NCBI RefSeq assembly: GCF_004340965.1 | Contig: NZ_SLYA01000002.1 | Location: forward strand, 62,001-126,000 | Length of the DNA stretch: 64,000 bases | Direction of reading: 5' to 3' | DNA from: Sphingomonas sp. PP-CE-1A-559 | Lineage (GTDB): Bacteria > Pseudomonadota > Alphaproteobacteria > Sphingomonadales > Sphingomonadaceae | Shown: positions 26,527 through 34,129 of the stretch, in pieces | Layout: each line of letters starts with the position of its first letter | Numbering within the stretch: position 1 is the stretch's first letter | Program-made: the position numbers and the translations under genes | Notes under the pieces: generated by a model | What the model was told of the DNA's origin: nothing | Seen by the model: only the letters and a program-made list of their open reading frames with translations | Database searches by the model: none

Positions 26527-27384
26527 ATGGCTGAGCATCCGACCGGTATCCCGATCCAGCTCGAGCCGCTCGTCGTTCGCGTGCTCGCGCCCAACGCCTC
26601 TCCCTATACCTATACGGGTACGCAGACGCACATCGTCGGCATGACCGATATTGCCGTGATCGATCCGGGCCCCGACGATCCCGCGCACATCGACGCACTG
26701 GTGCGGGCGATCGATGGCCGCCGGGTCGAGGCGATCGTCGTCACGCATCACCACCGCGACCATAGCCCCGCCACGCGTCCGCTCCAGTCGCTAACAGGCG
26801 CCCCGATCGTCGGCGCTGCGCCGTTCGACCTTGCCGACGTGGGCGCGCGAGCAGACGCCACGTTCGATGCCGCCTACGCACCCGACCGCGTTCTTTCCGA
26901 GGGCGATACCGTCACCGGCACAGGTTGGACTCTGGAGGCGATCGCGACGCCTGGCCACACCTCGAACCATCTCGCTTTCGCGCTGCCCGAGACGAAGGCG
27001 CTGTTCTCCGGCGATCACGTCATGGGCTGGTCGACCACGATCGTCTCGCCGCCCGACGGCAATATGACGGCGTACATGGCGAGCCTGGAAAAGCTGATGA
27101 GCCGAGACGACCGCATCTATTATCCCGGCCACGGCGAGGCGATCGATAAGCCGCAACGGCTCGTGCGCGGCATGCTCGGTCACCGCAAACAGCGCGAAGG
27201 GCAGATTCTCCGCCTGCTCCGCGAGGGCGCGCGGCCGATCCCGGCGATGGTCGAGCGCATGTATGTCGGTCTCGGCGCGCAACTCGTGCCCGCCGCCGAA
27301 CGATCGGTGCTGGCGCATCTGTACGACCTGCAAACCCGCGGACTGGTTATCGAGGAAGGCGAGACATGGCGAACGACAGCGTGA
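26527..27384 (+). CDS. MBL-fold metallo-hydrolase with C-terminal winged-helix-like region
   Basis: 285 residues. The metallo-beta-lactamase metal motif is VVTHHHRDHSPAT, with further ligands in TPGHTSNHLAF, FSGDHVMGWST and PGHGEAI. The C-terminal 70 residues (HRKQREGQILRLLREGARPI...) form the small helical domain seen in LACTB2/ribonuclease-like members. The exact substrate is unknown; hydroxyacyl-glutathione or nucleic acid hydrolases are both in the family. ATG 26527 follows a short leader, and the gene's end overlaps the DUF4230 gene by 19 bases. Confidence 0.9.
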   Translation: MAEHPTGIPIQLEPLVVRVLAPNASPYTYTGTQTHIVGMTDIAVIDPGPDDPAHIDALVRAIDGRRVEAIVVTHHHRDHSPATRPLQSLTGAPIVGAAPFDLADVGARADATFDAAYAPDRVLSEGDTVTGTGWTLEAIATPGHTSNHLAFALPETKALFSGDHVMGWSTTIVSPPDGNMTAYMASLEKLMSRDDRIYYPGHGEAIDKPQRLVRGMLGHRKQREGQILRLLREGARPIPAMVERMYVGLGAQLVPAAERSVLAHLYDLQTRGLVIEEGETWRTTA

Positions 27385-28091
27385 CCGAACCCGTACGCAA
27401 GAGCGGCGTGGCCCCGTTTCTGGCCAAGGCGGTCGGCGTCGTCGTCATCCTCGTCCTCGCTGGCCTGCTCGTGCTCTGGGGCGTCCAGCGCTATGTCACC
27501 AATCGCCTCACCCCCGATCCGACGACGATCGCCAGCGCGAGCCTCGAAGGACTGCGCGAGCAGAACCGCCTCTCGGCGTTCGCCGCGCGCTACGTCGCGG
27601 TTGTAACGTCGAAACAGTCGCAGCTCGGCTTCACGATGGAGAAGACGCTGATCATGCCCGGCATGGTGCGTTACGAGGTCGACATGGCCAAGCTGACACA
27701 GTCGGATGTCGCTTGGGACGGCAATTCGAAGACGCTGTCCGTGCGCTTGCCCGCCGTCGAAGCCGATGGCCCGCAGGTCGATCTCAACGCGGTGCGCGAA
27801 TATGGTTCGGGCGGCGTGTTGACGACGTTCACCGATGCCGAGAAGCGCCTCGACGCCGCCAACCGCCGTGCCGGCCAGATCGAACTGATCCGGCAGGCGG
27901 GCGAGCCCGCGATGATCAAGCTCGCCCGCGATGCGACGCGCCGTGCGGTCGAACGCAGTTTCGCGATGCCGCTGCGGGCTGCCGGAATCGACGCGACCGT
28001 CGCAGTGCGCTTCGCCGACGAGCCGACCGCGAATACCGAGCGCTGGGACACCTCGCGCTCGCTGCAGGACGTGCTAGGGAATCGTCGCTAG
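27366..28091 (+). CDS. DUF4230 membrane-anchored protein
   Basis: 241 residues. One N-terminal membrane helix (residues 19-41, with VGVVVILVLAGLLVLWG) puts the rest outside the cytoplasm. The soluble part has the DUF4230 pattern: LREQNRLSAFAARYVAVVTS, FTMEKTLIMPGMVRYEVDM and SKTLSVRLPAVE, then a long helical segment with AANRRAGQIELIRQAGEPAM. Function unknown. It overlaps the end of the MBL hydrolase and is followed 29 bases later by nadA. Confidence 0.8.
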   Translation: MANDSVTEPVRKSGVAPFLAKAVGVVVILVLAGLLVLWGVQRYVTNRLTPDPTTIASASLEGLREQNRLSAFAARYVAVVTSKQSQLGFTMEKTLIMPGMVRYEVDMAKLTQSDVAWDGNSKTLSVRLPAVEADGPQVDLNAVREYGSGGVLTTFTDAEKRLDAANRRAGQIELIRQAGEPAMIKLARDATRRAVERSFAMPLRAAGIDATVAVRFADEPTANTERWDTSRSLQDVLGNRR

Positions 28092-28120
28092 AAGACGGGC
28101 GCTAAACTCGGGATACGACC

Positions 28121-29104
28121 ATGGAATTGAAGCAGAACTTCGCCGGCATCGACATACGCGCCGAGATCGAGCGCCTCCGCAAGGAAAAGAACGCGGTCAT
28201 CCTCGCGCATTATTACCAGAAGCCCGAGCTTCAGGATCTGGCCGATTTCGTCGGCGACAGTCTCGACCTCTCGCGCAAGGCCGCTGCCACCGACGCCGAC
28301 GTCATCGCCTTCTGCGGCGTGCGCTTCATGGCAGAGACCGCCAAGATCCTGTCGCCTAACAAGATCGTCGTGCTCCCCGACATGGACGCCGGGTGCAGCC
28401 TGGAGGACAGCTGCCCGCCCGAGCAGTTCGCGGCCTTCCGCGCGAAGCACCCCGATCACATCGCGCTGACCTACATCAACTGCTCGACCGAGGTGAAAGC
28501 GCTCTCCGACATCATCGTCACGTCTTCGTCGGCGGACACGATCCTCGCGCAGATTCCGCCCGAGCAGAAGATCATCTTCGGCCCCGACCGCAATCTCGGC
28601 GGTTACCTTGCGCGGAAGACCGGCCGCGACATGCTGCTCTGGCCGGGCGTATGCATCGTCCACGAGGCGTTCAGCGAGACCGAGCTGATGAAGCTCAAGG
28701 CGCAGCACCCCGGTGCGCCCGTGGTCGCGCATCCCGAGTGCCCGCCGATCATCCTCGATCATGCCGATTACGTCGGCTCGACTCGCGGCATCCTCGATTA
28801 TGCGCTGGCGATGCCTGGCGACACGCTGATCGTCGCTACCGAGCCGCACATCATCCACCAGATGGAAAAGGCGCTCCCGAACAAGCGCTTCATCGGCGCG
28901 CCGGGTGCGGACGGCAACTGCAACTGCAACATCTGTCCGTACATGGCGCTCAACACGCTCGAAAAGCTGTATGTCGCGCTACGCGATCTCTCGCCGCGGA
29001 TCGAGATCGAGGAAGGGCTTCGGCTCCAGGCGAAGACGAGCCTCGACCGCATGCTGTCGATGGCATCGAATACCGTGGGGAAGGGCGATCTCGGGCCGAA
29101 GTGA
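28121..29104 (+). CDS. nadA: Quinolinate synthase A
   Basis: 327 residues. It condenses iminoaspartate with dihydroxyacetone phosphate to quinolinate using a 4Fe-4S cluster. Family motifs: AVILAHYYQKPELQDLADFV, FCGVRFMAETAKILSP, MDAGCSLEDSCPPEQF, AHPECPPIILDHADYVGST and the cluster cysteine region NCNCNICPYMALNTL. nadC is 404 bases downstream on the same strand, but nadB (aspartate oxidase) is not in the window. Confidence 0.97.
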   Translation: MELKQNFAGIDIRAEIERLRKEKNAVILAHYYQKPELQDLADFVGDSLDLSRKAAATDADVIAFCGVRFMAETAKILSPNKIVVLPDMDAGCSLEDSCPPEQFAAFRAKHPDHIALTYINCSTEVKALSDIIVTSSSADTILAQIPPEQKIIFGPDRNLGGYLARKTGRDMLLWPGVCIVHEAFSETELMKLKAQHPGAPVVAHPECPPIILDHADYVGSTRGILDYALAMPGDTLIVATEPHIIHQMEKALPNKRFIGAPGADGNCNCNICPYMALNTLEKLYVALRDLSPRIEIEEGLRLQAKTSLDRMLSMASNTVGKGDLGPK

Positions 29105-29189
29105 CGGCCCGTTTCAGTTGGCCGTCATTCGGGCTGGATTGTTCCAGCCCGGCGCGGTCACATCAGGAACAGTTCAGATCAGGGCGCGC

Positions 29190-29342
29190 TCAGAGCGCCG
29201 GGACGTCGACATCGCTCAACTGGGCGAGCGCCTGGTCGATATGGATGGCAGCAAGCGGCAGCTGTAGCGTGTCGGCCAGCGTCAAGGCTTCGTCGAGCAG
29301 GGCATGCAGGCGTGCGGTATCGGCCATCGTGGTGGTGGGCAT
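29190..29342 (-). CDS. 50-residue protein of unknown function with an EcfG-type promoter
   Basis: The peptide is MPTTTMADTARLHALLDEAL, then TLADTLQLPLAAIHIDQALA and QLSDVDVPAL. It is acidic and helical with regular leucines, with no membrane segment. GAGGA eight bases before ATG 29342 is a good ribosome site, and 27 bases upstream of the ATG ends a GGAACC-N15-GGTT site, the same form as the one before nepR. So it looks like a small stress-induced protein. I do not recognise the family. It lies in the gap between nadA and nadC and is transcribed against them. Confidence 0.65.
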   Translation of the reverse strand: MPTTTMADTARLHALLDEALTLADTLQLPLAAIHIDQALAQLSDVDVPAL

Positions 29343-29368
29343 AAGAATATCCTCGGTAGTGATCGGCA

Positions 29369-29393
29369 AACCCTCGACGTCTCGAATGGTTCC
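29369..29393 (-). promoter_or_regulatory. Candidate EcfG (general stress sigma) promoter
   Basis: On the minus strand: GGAACC, 15 bases, GGTT. The alphaproteobacterial EcfG consensus is roughly GGAAC and CGTT about 16 bases apart, so the upstream box is exact and the second box differs in one base. It points at the 50-residue ORF with a leader of roughly 20-30 bases. Confidence 0.6.
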
Positions 29394-29508
29394 TATACCG
29401 GAAAAATAATTCGATGAGTCGAATGAACCGTGAAGTCACTGTTGCGACCGTCTCTTTTTTGGCACCGCGCGCCGAGCATATTTTCGACGAACAATCCGGA
29501 GACGCCAG

Positions 29509-30360
29509 GTGAAGACAGCATTGCCCGAGTCGTTCGATATCGACGCCTTCGTCGCGGCAACGCTGGCCGAGGATCTCGGCACGATCGGCGACATAACCTC
29601 GGCCGCAGTGATTCCCGCCGACGCACGGTTCACCGGCGTCATGGACAGCCGCGATCCGATCGTCGTCGCTGGCCTCGATCTCGCCGAGGCGTTCTTCCGT
29701 GCGCTCGACCCGGGCGTGCGGATCGAACGCCTCGTCCGCGACGGTCAGCAGGTGGACGCCGGCACCGAACTCATGCGGCTAGAAGGGGCAGGGCGCGCCA
29801 TGCTGACGGCAGAGCGATCCGCGCTCAACACCGTCCAGCATCTGTCGGGAATCGCGACGATGACACGCGTGTATGTCGACGCGATCGCGGGCACGGGCGC
29901 GATCCTGCTAGACACGCGCAAGACGATCCCGGGCCTGCGCGTACTGGAGAAATACGCGACGCGGATGGGCGGCGCACAGAATCACCGCATGGGGCTGTGG
30001 GATGCGGCGATGATCAAGGACAATCATGTCGCGGTTGCCGGTGGCGTCGCCGAGGCGGTTCGTCGCGCAAAGGCCGCTGGAATCGCGCAGATCATCGTCG
30101 AGGTCGACCGCATCGACCAGATCGAGCCGGCGCTGGAGGCTGGCGCGACGCACCTGCTGCTCGACAACATGCCGCCGGCGGTGTTGCGTGAAGCGGTGGC
30201 GCTCGTCGCCGATCGCGTTCCGACCGAAGCATCGGGCGGTGTCAATCTAGACACGATCCGCGCGATCGCCGAGTCGGGCGTGACCTATGTGTCGGTCGGC
30301 CGCTTGACGCAGTCGGCGCCCGCAGCAGATATAGGGCTGGACTTCGCGACCGTCGAATAG
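29509..30360 (+). CDS. nadC: Nicotinate-nucleotide diphosphorylase (carboxylating)
   Basis: 283 residues. Converts quinolinate and PRPP to nicotinate mononucleotide, the step after NadA. Family signatures: TLAEDLGTIGDITSAAVIPA, MLTAERSALNTVQHLSGIAT, the substrate motif LLDTRKTIPGLRVLEKYATR, GGAQNHRMGLWDAAMIKDNH, and LLLDNMPPAVLREA. ATG 29509 has GGAGACGCCAGGTG just upstream, with AGG close to the start. Confidence 0.96.
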   Translation: MKTALPESFDIDAFVAATLAEDLGTIGDITSAAVIPADARFTGVMDSRDPIVVAGLDLAEAFFRALDPGVRIERLVRDGQQVDAGTELMRLEGAGRAMLTAERSALNTVQHLSGIATMTRVYVDAIAGTGAILLDTRKTIPGLRVLEKYATRMGGAQNHRMGLWDAAMIKDNHVAVAGGVAEAVRRAKAAGIAQIIVEVDRIDQIEPALEAGATHLLLDNMPPAVLREAVALVADRVPTEASGGVNLDTIRAIAESGVTYVSVGRLTQSAPAADIGLDFATVE

Positions 30361-30412
30361 CTCCGCCAGATCCGGCGCGGGCCTTCGGCTGGCCAGGTCA
30401 GGGAGTAGGACC

Positions 30413-30871
30413 ATGATCAGGCCGGTTGCCATCGTTCGCTACGAGCGTCTCTATTGGGCGGCGTTCATACTGGATACTGTCGTCGCGGCGATGACCTGGA
30501 CGCAGCGCGAGGCGATCGTCACCGCCTATCCGGTACTTGCCAAGGCGACGTGGATTTTGCCGACGTTCCAGGCCATCGGGATCGCGGTGACGGTGCTGCT
30601 TTGGTACTTCACCGCGCGCGCGCCGAGCGTCGTCGCGAAATGGGTGGTCGTGATCCTCGCGGCTTTGTCGATCTGGGCCGCCGTCCAGGCGCTCGCGACG
30701 CTCGCGACGGGTAGCGCGATTGTCGGCACGGCATCGATCCTCTCGCTCATCGCAGAGGCACTCTACGTCGCCGCCGCCGTCCACCTTTTCCGGCCCGGCA
30801 GCAAAGCCTGGTTCGGTCAGGACGACGCCGCCGAATTCGATACCGATACCGACAGAGGAAACGTCGCATGA
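30413..30871 (+). CDS. Four-helix membrane protein of unknown function
   Basis: 152 residues with four predicted membrane helices (about residues 14-30, 48-66, 74-95 and 101-124) and an acidic C-terminal tail (GQDDAAEFDTDTD). No known motif. GGGAGTAGGACC before ATG 30413 is a good ribosome site. Its stop overlaps the start of the RNase T2 gene by four bases (ATGA), so the two are translated together. Confidence 0.75.
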   Translation: MIRPVAIVRYERLYWAAFILDTVVAAMTWTQREAIVTAYPVLAKATWILPTFQAIGIAVTVLLWYFTARAPSVVAKWVVVILAALSIWAAVQALATLATGSAIVGTASILSLIAEALYVAAAVHLFRPGSKAWFGQDDAAEFDTDTDRGNVA

Positions 30872-31581
30872 TCTCCAGGCTGACCCTCGCTGCCGTCGCG
30901 ATCGCACTGCCGAGCGTCGTGCAGGCGCAGGCCTATCAATGCTCGACCCCCACGTCGGTCGAGCGCGTCCGCCCGGACCTGCCGTCGGAGAGCCAGCCGA
31001 AGCGGGATATCCCGACTGGTAGCTACACGCTCGCGATCACCTGGGCGCCGCAATATTGCCGTGAGAATGGCGATCGCACCGGGTCGACCTTCCAATGCGG
31101 TGCGGGGAACCGGTTCGGCTTTACGTTGCACGGCCTGTGGCCGGACGGGGTCGGCAAGGACTGGCCGCAATATTGTCATGACGCCGAGTTCGTGCCGCCT
31201 CCGGTGATCCGCGCGCACCTGTGCACGACGCCGTCCGCGCAGTTGCTCCAGCACGAATGGGCCAAGCACGGCACCTGTATGCCCGGCTATCGTCCGGCGA
31301 AGTATTTCAACCAGTCCGCCGGGTTGTACGGCAAGCTCCGCTATCCGGACATGGATGCGTTGTCGCGAGCGCCTCTGACCGCAGGCCGGTTCGCGGCTGC
31401 GATGGCGGGCGCGAATCCCGGCCTGAAGGCGGACATGATGCGCGTGACGGCGACGAAGCAGGGTTGGCTCGACGAGGTCTGGATCTGCCTCGACCGCCGC
31501 TTCCGCTACCGCCGCTGCCCGGTGCATCAGGGCGGACTGAACCCAAGCGCACCGCTTCAGATCTGGCGCGGGAGTCGGTAA
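30868..31581 (+). CDS. Exported ribonuclease T2 family protein
   Basis: 237 residues. A signal peptide (MISRLTLAAVAIALPSVVQA) puts it in the periplasm or outside. Both catalytic segments are intact: CAS1 FTLHGLWPDG and CAS2 HEWAKHGTC. Several cysteines for disulphides are visible (YQCSTPT, YCRENGD, FQCGAG, YCHDAE). It should cut single-stranded RNA through a 2',3'-cyclic phosphate. Coupled to the membrane protein gene upstream; a repeat lies after the stop. Confidence 0.93.
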   Translation: MISRLTLAAVAIALPSVVQAQAYQCSTPTSVERVRPDLPSESQPKRDIPTGSYTLAITWAPQYCRENGDRTGSTFQCGAGNRFGFTLHGLWPDGVGKDWPQYCHDAEFVPPPVIRAHLCTTPSAQLLQHEWAKHGTCMPGYRPAKYFNQSAGLYGKLRYPDMDALSRAPLTAGRFAAAMAGANPGLKADMMRVTATKQGWLDEVWICLDRRFRYRRCPVHQGGLNPSAPLQIWRGSR

Positions 31582-31636
31582 TCTCTACGAGGTAGGTGGC
31601 CGCTAAATCGGCATGGTACGGGGCCCCACGCCACAT

Positions 31637-31790
31637 CCCGTTCGTGCTGAGTAGCGACCGAGTAGCTCCGTCAGGAGCGTATCGAGGGCGCGTATCGAAG
31701 CATGGGTCTCACGCGCCAACTGTCCTTCGATACGCCGTCTCGATACGCTCCGTTGGAGCTACTCGACGGCTACTCGGGACGAACGGAAAT
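31637..31790. repeat. Large repeat with CGTATCGAAG / CTTCGATACG arms
   Basis: Contains GTTCGTGCTGAGTAGCGACC near the left end and CTACTCGGGACGAACGG at the right end, with CGTATCGAAGCATGGG and TGTCCTTCGATACG inside, all in inverted order. The element at 39459-39596 has the same parts. The rest of the gap before 31805 has no gene. Confidence 0.75.
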
Positions 31791-31804
31791 GAGGCGCGAT
31801 GCCC

Positions 31805-32002
31805 CTACCGCCGGTCCCTCAACCAAATCAACACCGCCGCCAGCACGCCAATCCCAGTCCCAACCAGAAACCCCGGCGTCGCCTGCCCGATCGCAAACCC
31901 CACCCCAGCACCGCCCAGCATCCCCAGCGCGACGAGGAACCCGCCCGCAGCGCTCGGGTCCTTGTGGGGGGGGAGGGTGTCGCGGGAAGTCGGGTCGGTC
32001 AT
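31805..32002 (-). CDS. 65-residue glycine-rich two-helix membrane protein, AtpZ-like
   Basis: MTDPTSRDTLPPHKDPSAAG, then two hydrophobic segments (FLVALGMLGGAGVGFAIGQA and GFLVGTGIGVLAAVLIWL) and a basic end RDRR. The Gly-rich two-helix hairpin resembles the AtpZ/AtpI family that assists ATP synthase c-ring assembly, but here there is no atp gene nearby. AGGA precedes the ATG at 32002 at normal distance. It is divergent from tamA with 132 bases between the starts. Confidence 0.65.
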   Translation of the reverse strand: MTDPTSRDTLPPHKDPSAAGGFLVALGMLGGAGVGFAIGQATPGFLVGTGIGVLAAVLIWLRDRR

Positions 32003-32134
32003 CGCTATGTCCTGCCACGCGCCGCCGCCAGACGCCACCCACACGCCGAGCGCGATCCGCCGCCCGGACGAAACGTGGCGGAAATACGGCGTTAGATACT
32101 GTTCCGCAACGACAAGCCCGGCTAGAGGCCGGAC

Positions 32135-34129
32135 ATGGTGTTCCGCGTCGGGCGAGCCGGGCCGGCCGCCGCCTTTTTCGTTCTGACGACAGCGGGTGCC
32201 GTACCTTGCGCGGGCGTACGCGCCGCAGAAGCGCAGACCGTGCCTGTGCCGACGCAGACTCAGGCCAGCCCGACCGCCGACACGCCGATGTCGCTCGACC
32301 CGAATTCGCCGCTGGCCCCGCTGCCCGAGATCGGTGTCGCCTGGCCCGACCTCGCGACGTCGCCTATGGACCCGGCCGCCACGGTCGCCGCAGTCGATGC
32401 CAATGCCGAAAGCCGCTACGCCTGGCGGATCGACGGCATCGACGGGATCAACGACGCGCTGCTGCGACAGCGGTTCGCACAACTTTCGACGCTCGACGCG
32501 AACGATCACCAGGCCGCCAACGCCGCCCAACTCGATCGCCGCGCGCGCGAAGATGCCGATCTGCTCAACAGCCTGCTCCGCGCGGAAGGCTATTACGACT
32601 CCAACGTCGTCACGCGCGTCGAGCCGGGCCCAAAGCAGATGGTCGTGCTCTCGGCCACTCCCGGCACGCTCTACACATTCAAGGGCGTGACGATCGACGG
32701 CATCGCCGCGGCAGGCGACAAGGCGCCTGGCCTCACGACCGCGTTCGGGATCAAGCCCGAAGACCCGGTCAATTCCGATGCGATCGTCGCGGGGCAAGCC
32801 AAGCTGACGACGCAGATCGGCCGCGAAGGCTTTCCGTTCGCCAAGGTCGGCGATCCGGCGATCGTGGTCGATCACGCCACCCGCACCGCGACGCTCGACC
32901 TGTCCGTTCAACCCGGCGGCGTGCGCAAGTTCGGGCAAGTCGTCGCGCTCCCCGGCAACCGCGTGTTCGGCGCGAACCATGTCGCGGAGATCGCGCGCTT
33001 CTCGCCCGGCGACCCATACGATGCCGCCAAGCTCGACGATCTCCGCCGCGCGCTGATCCAGACCAGTCTGGTCTCCGCCGTCGACTTGAAGCCGGTGCAG
33101 GGCGCGACCCCCGATACCGTCGACATCGCCGTGAAGCTCGATCGCGCGCCGCCGCATACCGTTGCGGGCGAGCTCGGCTACGGCACCGGCGAAGGCGCGC
33201 GCGCGGAACTCAGCTGGACGCACCGCAACCTGTTCCCGCCCGAAGGCGCGTTGACGCTGCGCGGCGTGTTGGGCACGCAGGAACAGCTCGGCTCGGTCGT
33301 CTTCCGCCGCAACAACTTCAAGGCACGAGACCGGGTGCTGACGCTCCAGGCCTCCGCTGCACATACCAACCGTGACGCCTACGACGCCAAGACCTATTCG
33401 CTCGCCGGCACGCTGGAGCGCCAGACCAACATCTTCTTCCAGAAGACCTGGACATGGTCGGTCGGCGCCGAGCTGCTAGCGTCGGACGAGCAGGACGTGA
33501 TCCTCTCGACCGGCGCGCCACGTCGCCGCACCTTCTTCATCGGTGCGTTGCCGACCAGCCTCAACTACGACGGATCGGACGATCTGCTCAACCCGACCAG
33601 GGGCTTCCGCCTCGGCGGCCGGATCAGTCCGGAAGTGTCGTTGCAAGGTTCGGTGTTCGGCTATGCGCGTACGCAGTTCGACGGTAGCGTGTACCAACCG
33701 TTCGGCGATCGGGTGGTGCTCGCCGCCCGCACCCGGCTCGGCACGATAGTCGGCGCGCCGCGCGATCAGGTCGCGCCATCACGCCGCTTCTACGCCGGCG
33801 GCGGCGCGTCGGTGCGCGGCTATGGCTATCAATCGATCGGCCCGCGCGATCCCAACAACGACCCGATCGGCGGCCGCAGCCTGACCGAATTCTCGATCGA
33901 GGCGCGCGTCCGCGTCCTCGGCAGCTTCGGGATCGTGCCGTTCCTCGACGCGGGCAATATCTACACCTCGCCGCTGCCGAAGTTCACCGGGCTGCAATAC
34001 GGCACCGGGATCGGCGTGCGCTATTATTCGAACTTCGGCCCGATACGCCTCGACGTCGGCACGCCGATCAATCCGCAGCCGGGCGATAGCCGCATCGCCG
34101 TCTACGTATCGCTGGGGCAGGCGTTTTGA
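32135..34129 (+). CDS. tamA: Outer membrane assembly factor TamA (BamA/TamA family)
   Basis: 664 residues. An N-terminal signal peptide is followed by a sphingomonad-type Pro/Thr-rich stretch, POTRA domains (ADLLNSLLRAEGYYDSNV, GREGFPFAKVGDPAIVVDH, FSPGDPYDAAKLDDLRRAL) and a C-terminal 16-strand barrel. The conserved loop motif is GGASVRGYGYQSIG, equivalent to the VRGF/Y of Omp85 proteins, and the chain ends in a phenylalanine (VSLGQAF) as an outer-membrane barrel does. With TamB it delivers outer membrane proteins or lipids. The stop overlaps the TTG start of tamB. Confidence 0.93.
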   Translation: MVFRVGRAGPAAAFFVLTTAGAVPCAGVRAAEAQTVPVPTQTQASPTADTPMSLDPNSPLAPLPEIGVAWPDLATSPMDPAATVAAVDANAESRYAWRIDGIDGINDALLRQRFAQLSTLDANDHQAANAAQLDRRAREDADLLNSLLRAEGYYDSNVVTRVEPGPKQMVVLSATPGTLYTFKGVTIDGIAAAGDKAPGLTTAFGIKPEDPVNSDAIVAGQAKLTTQIGREGFPFAKVGDPAIVVDHATRTATLDLSVQPGGVRKFGQVVALPGNRVFGANHVAEIARFSPGDPYDAAKLDDLRRALIQTSLVSAVDLKPVQGATPDTVDIAVKLDRAPPHTVAGELGYGTGEGARAELSWTHRNLFPPEGALTLRGVLGTQEQLGSVVFRRNNFKARDRVLTLQASAAHTNRDAYDAKTYSLAGTLERQTNIFFQKTWTWSVGAELLASDEQDVILSTGAPRRRTFFIGALPTSLNYDGSDDLLNPTRGFRLGGRISPEVSLQGSVFGYARTQFDGSVYQPFGDRVVLAARTRLGTIVGAPRDQVAPSRRFYAGGGASVRGYGYQSIGPRDPNNDPIGGRSLTEFSIEARVRVLGSFGIVPFLDAGNIYTSPLPKFTGLQYGTGIGVRYYSNFGPIRLDVGTPINPQPGDSRIAVYVSLGQAF

